Source of the DNA: Anaerolineales bacterium
GTDB lineage: Bacteria > Chloroflexota > Anaerolineae > Anaerolineales > UBA6663
DNA length: 8,557 nt
Direction: 5' to 3'
NCBI GenBank assembly: GCA_016789245.1
Contig: JAEURM010000071.1
Span: 1 to 8,557 of the forward strand
This document shows, piece by piece, positions 5,265-8,557 of this stretch. The notes beneath the pieces are model-generated. The model did not search any database and was not told the origin of the DNA. It saw only the letters and a program-made list of their open reading frames with translations. The first letter of the stretch is position 1. Each line of letters opens with the position of its first letter. Both the position numbers and the translations under genes were made by a program.

Positions 5265-8200
5265 ATGCCGGTTGAATACATTGACCGTCCGCCCCGCATC
5301 CAACCCGAACTGCCCATCGCTGAGATTGAGATTCCCCAGCCACCTGAGTTAAAGCAGGGTGTTCAACAGAATTTAACCGGCGTCATCATTTCAGTGGTGA
5401 CGATGTTGGGCTTTTTGCTGGCCTCTGGCTCCGGTAGTTTAGCGTTGATGTTGCCAATGGGCTTGGTGATGATTGTTTCGGTGTTTGCCGTGTTGTTTGG
5501 CGGCGGCAATGAGAAGCGCGAGTACGAGAAAAAGAAAAAAGCCTATTTGGAAAACTTGGCCGTTCTGCGCCAAGAGATGACGCGCCACCACAACGCCCAG
5601 CGCGCGTTTTATCAACACAATTATCCTGAACCCGATACCGTTTTAGAGATTGCGGCCCAAAGCGAAAAAAGCCGCTTTGGCCCCCGCATTTGGGAACGCC
5701 GCGCCAGTGATAGTGACTTTGGTTTAGTGCGGCTGGGCCTCGGCACGCGCTCATCGAGTGTGGTGTACAACCCCGGCGGCACCGGCAGTGCCTCACCTGA
5801 TGAAAACCCGCTGTGGAAAGATGCCCGCAAACTGGCCAGTGATTCGCGTCTGCTTTCATCGGCGCCCATCACCATTCCTCTGCGGCCTGTAGTGCAGAAA
5901 AGCACTGAGGGCGGCGAAGAAGGCGGTGGCCGCGTTGTGCCGGGCCGCCACGCCCTTGGCATCTATGGCAAAGATGCGGCCACCACGGGCAACCTCGCCC
6001 GCGCCGTGTTAGCCAACTTCGCCATCTTTCACTCTGCCTCTGATGCGCGTTTGTTTGTGATGGGCGCGCCCGCCAGCCAACAACTATGGCAGTGGGCGGA
6101 ATGGTTGCCGCACTGCACCGAGCGCGGCGTGGATGTGGATGATGAGAAGGCTAAAGCTTCAGACCAACTGTGTTTTGCGCCTGAGAAAGATAAAGTTTCT
6201 GCTTTTTGGAAACGCATTAAAAAAGAACTGGACGCGCGCCAAGTGCGTTTGCGCGAGAGCAGTGATGATAAAGCCAAAGCCAGTGGTGATGTGACGTTGC
6301 CGTTTTTGGTAGTAGTGGTGGATTTGTTGGGCGAAGTGCCCCCTACCTCCCCACTAGCGGATGTGGCCTCGGATGCAACCGTCAACGCCATTTTGCAAAA
6401 TGGGCCAATGTTAGGCGCGGCCATCATTTTCTTGGCGCATGAAGCAGCCAAGATTCCGGGTGATTGCCAAGCGCTGATTGAAGTGGCCTCTGCTGGTGAG
6501 CGCGTGGTGTTCCGTTATACGGAAGTGGGCTTCAATACGCCGCGCTATCTGGGTGAAGCGGATCAACTTACGCCCGCTGAAGCACGGAGCAAGTTCGCGG
6601 CCCGCATCCGCCGCTTAGATTTGAAGCGCAGTGCTGGCGCTGATTTGCCGCGCTCGGTAGATTTGCTTCAGATGCAATCTGTATTGGAGCAAAAGCGTGT
6701 GAACACGGTGGATAAACTCACCGTGCAAAAGAATTGGGCGTGGAGCCTAGAACCCAAAAACTCCGAGTGGTTGAGCACGCCGATTGGCTTAGTAAGTAGC
6801 CGCGATGTTCGCTCACTCATCTTTTCCGCCAAAGAAGGCGGCGATGGTGTGCACGGCATGATTGCCGGCACCACTGGCTCCGGTAAATCTGAATTATTGC
6901 TCACGCTGATTGCGGGCTTGGCGGTGAAGTATGACCCGCGCCTTGTGAACTTTGTGCTGGTAGATTACAAGGGCGGCGCGGCGTTTGAGCCGTTCCGCCG
7001 TTTACCACACACGGTGGATATTCTCACCAACTTACAGGCCAACGCCGTAGAGCGCATGTTCACGGCCATTGAAGCGGTGATGGCGCAACGCAGTGCCGTG
7101 CTCGCCAAAAGCGGCATGAAAGATTTGGTGGAATACCGCACCAAAGCCCCCTACCTCCGTGATACCAGCCTGCCCAAAACTTTTCCGCATCTCTTCATCA
7201 TTGTGGATGAGTTTGCGGAGATGATTACGCAAAACCCAGATTACCGCGCCAAGTTTGAAAGCGTGACGCGCTTGGGCCGCGCCTTTGGCGTTACCTTAAT
7301 CTTGGCCACTCAGCGGCCGGCCGGCGTGGTGAGTGACCAGATGCGTGCCAACATGAAGTTCCGCATTTGTTTACGCGTGGAAACGCCCGATGACAGTAAA
7401 GAATTGCTTGGCCAACCAGATGCCGCCTTTTTGCCCAACCTGGGTGGGCGCGGCTACATGCAAGTGGGCAATGATGTGCTCACGGCCATTCAGGTGGCGC
7501 GCGCGGGTGGAGATTACACTGATGACCGTAAAGTAACGTTGAAAGATGTAATTTGGTTGGATGAAGAAGCGTTGCCCAGCGCCAGTGAAGGTGGCGATGC
7601 ACCGCTTTACACCGGCGTGGAATTGGGTGAGGCCCTCAATCTGAAGCCCGGTGAGTCGCCCGGCACGCTGGTAGATTGGATTGTGGGCATTGCCGCTCTG
7701 CGCGCCCAACGGGATGGTGTGCCGCCGCAGAAGAAACCGTGGCCGAACCCCCTGCCCGATTTTCTCTCGTTCACGCAACCGGTGGATGCGGAATACCTCA
7801 ATACTGAGCGCGAAACGGCGGCTGACCAAACGTTGGTGATTGACCCAACTGTGGAAGCTTGGCTCGCCAACACCGAAGAGAAGCCGATTTGGCCCAGCTT
7901 TGATTGGCGTAACCCCAAACCGCTCCGGGCGGATGTGGGCTTGGTGGATAACCCTTTCCGCGCCGAGCAACGTTTGCTGACGATAGATTTGAGTAATGAC
8001 CCGCTGGCCGTGTTTGGCGCGCCCGGGCGCGGTAAAACCACTTTCATTAAAACTTTACTCACCGCTTTAGCCGCACAACGTTCACCCGCCGAACTGAACA
8101 TTTACGCGCTAGATTTTGGGCGAGGTGGCCTGAAAACCATCAAGCCTTTGCCGCATGTGGGCGCCGTGATTGACCCATCTGAAACGGCGCGCGTGGATCA

Positions 8201-8557
8201 ACTCTTGCGCATGATGCGCAACATCATCACTGAGCGGCAGGAGCGCCTGCAAAAGTTCAATTCACTGGCGGAGTACAACTTCAAGAATCCGGGCAATGTA
8301 TTTCCGGATGTGGTGGTGGTGATTGATAACTTTGCCGAGTTCAAAGAAAACTTTGAACACCTGATTCCAGATTTAATGAGCTTGATTCGGGATGGCCGTG
8401 CGTTTGGCGTGTTCTTCGTCATCACCGCCGCCACGCCCAATGATTTGGGCGGCAAGCTGTACAACTTGCTCACGCAACGGCTCACTTTCTCCCAAGCGGA
8501 TTCTTTGGTGTACACCGAAGTAGTGGGCATGGGTGCGCCGCGCTTTGATAACGTGCC
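5265..8557 (+). CDS. eccC: EccC/EssC-type FtsK/SpoIIIE ATPase of type VII secretion, 3' end outside window
   Basis: The frame stays open for 1097 codons to the window edge. Two membrane helices (about 37-55 and 58-78) precede a charged helix and the WERR segment (143-146) typical of EccC. A degenerate ATPase-like domain follows (about 225-420; Walker B position VVVVDLLGE with D353 and no Glu). The first FtsK domain is canonical: Walker A GTTGSGKS (535-542, K541), VDYKGGAAF (566-574), Walker B FIIVDEFAEM (D648, E649) and ATQRP (Q683). The second has Walker A GAPGRGKT (918-925, K924) and LDFGRGGL, but Walker B reads VVIDNFAEF (D1021, N1022), replacing the catalytic Glu. EccC motors usually carry a third domain that binds the substrate signal; it would lie beyond the edge. 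No N-terminal FHA domains are present, unlike EssC of Firmicutes. GGAG is six bases before the ATG. Nearby WXG100 genes support the T7SS role. Confidence 0.93.
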   Translation, partial: MPVEYIDRPPRIQPELPIAEIEIPQPPELKQGVQQNLTGVIISVVTMLGFLLASGSGSLALMLPMGLVMIVSVFAVLFGGGNEKREYEKKKKAYLENLAVLRQEMTRHHNAQRAFYQHNYPEPDTVLEIAAQSEKSRFGPRIWERRASDSDFGLVRLGLGTRSSSVVYNPGGTGSASPDENPLWKDARKLASDSRLLSSAPITIPLRPVVQKSTEGGEEGGGRVVPGRHALGIYGKDAATTGNLARAVLANFAIFHSASDARLFVMGAPASQQLWQWAEWLPHCTERGVDVDDEKAKASDQLCFAPEKDKVSAFWKRIKKELDARQVRLRESSDDKAKASGDVTLPFLVVVVDLLGEVPPTSPLADVASDATVNAILQNGPMLGAAIIFLAHEAAKIPGDCQALIEVASAGERVVFRYTEVGFNTPRYLGEADQLTPAEARSKFAARIRRLDLKRSAGADLPRSVDLLQMQSVLEQKRVNTVDKLTVQKNWAWSLEPKNSEWLSTPIGLVSSRDVRSLIFSAKEGGDGVHGMIAGTTGSGKSELLLTLIAGLAVKYDPRLVNFVLVDYKGGAAFEPFRRLPHTVDILTNLQANAVERMFTAIEAVMAQRSAVLAKSGMKDLVEYRTKAPYLRDTSLPKTFPHLFIIVDEFAEMITQNPDYRAKFESVTRLGRAFGVTLILATQRPAGVVSDQMRANMKFRICLRVETPDDSKELLGQPDAAFLPNLGGRGYMQVGNDVLTAIQVARAGGDYTDDRKVTLKDVIWLDEEALPSASEGGDAPLYTGVELGEALNLKPGESPGTLVDWIVGIAALRAQRDGVPPQKKPWPNPLPDFLSFTQPVDAEYLNTERETAADQTLVIDPTVEAWLANTEEKPIWPSFDWRNPKPLRADVGLVDNPFRAEQRLLTIDLSNDPLAVFGAPGRGKTTFIKTLLTALAAQRSPAELNIYALDFGRGGLKTIKPLPHVGAVIDPSETARVDQLLRMMRNIITERQERLQKFNSLAEYNFKNPGNVFPDVVVVIDNFAEFKENFEHLIPDLMSLIRDGRAFGVFFVITAATPNDLGGKLYNLLTQRLTFSQADSLVYTEVVGMGAPRFDNV

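Noticed and set aside
5386..8530. Minus-strand open frames opposite the EccC-type gene
   Set aside because: They are shadows of a 1097-codon frame with full ATPase motifs.
5265..8557. FtsK/SpoIIIE DNA translocase for chromosome segregation
   Set aside because: The tandem ATPase domains, the WERR segment after two membrane helices and the nearby WXG100 genes fit EccC, and a DNA translocase has a single motor domain.

Overview
The window looks like chromosomal DNA from a bacterium with an ESX-like type VII secretion system (T7SS). I think it is most likely from the Chloroflexota, perhaps the Anaerolineae. That placement is an inference from three things: the Pro/Thr/Ala-rich linker in an LCP protein, tandem WXG100-family genes beside an EccC-type ATPase, and several dispersed intergenic repeats. 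No rRNA or other strong taxonomic marker is present. Seven complete genes and parts of two more... specifically, six complete genes (LCP protein, four WXG100-family proteins, pseudokinase) and two genes cut by the window edges (S41 protease, EccC) can be supported. No gap between genes exceeds 300 bases.

Layout. Positions 1-2222, minus strand: a membrane-anchored LytR-CpsA-Psr (LCP) protein is followed after 59 bases by a C-terminal processing protease of family S41, which runs off the left edge exactly at its catalytic lysine. Positions 2223-2453: a divergent regulatory gap with an AT-rich palindrome and promoter-like boxes for both directions. Positions 2454-3768, plus strand: four short genes in a row, all WXG100/ESAT-6-like. 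Two carry a true W-x-G turn and two carry substituted turns (L-L-G and F-F-G). A strong intrinsic terminator at 3800-3840 closes this operon, followed by a 16-bp inverted repeat. Positions 3950-5053, minus strand: a protein with an N-terminal zinc-ribbon-like segment, a protein-kinase fold lacking the catalytic Asp, and a C-terminal membrane helix. Positions 5054-5264: a divergent gap holding a good sigma-70 type promoter for the pseudokinase and a hairpin repeat. Positions 5265 to the right edge, plus strand: an EccC/EssC-type FtsK/SpoIIIE ATPase with two N-terminal membrane helices, a degenerate ATPase-like domain, a fully canonical ATPase domain and a second ATPase domain with an altered Walker B motif. 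It is cut off before the expected third domain.

How they may work together: the four small helical proteins are candidate substrates or chaperone partners, and the EccC-type ATPase is the motor that would recognise them. The membrane pseudokinase between them is the most interesting gene. EssB/YukC of Firmicutes T7SSs is also a membrane-anchored pseudokinase, so this protein may be an analogous scaffold in a system whose ATPase looks more actinobacterial. The LCP protein and S41 protease are cell-envelope genes; a link to secretion is possible but rests only on proximity.
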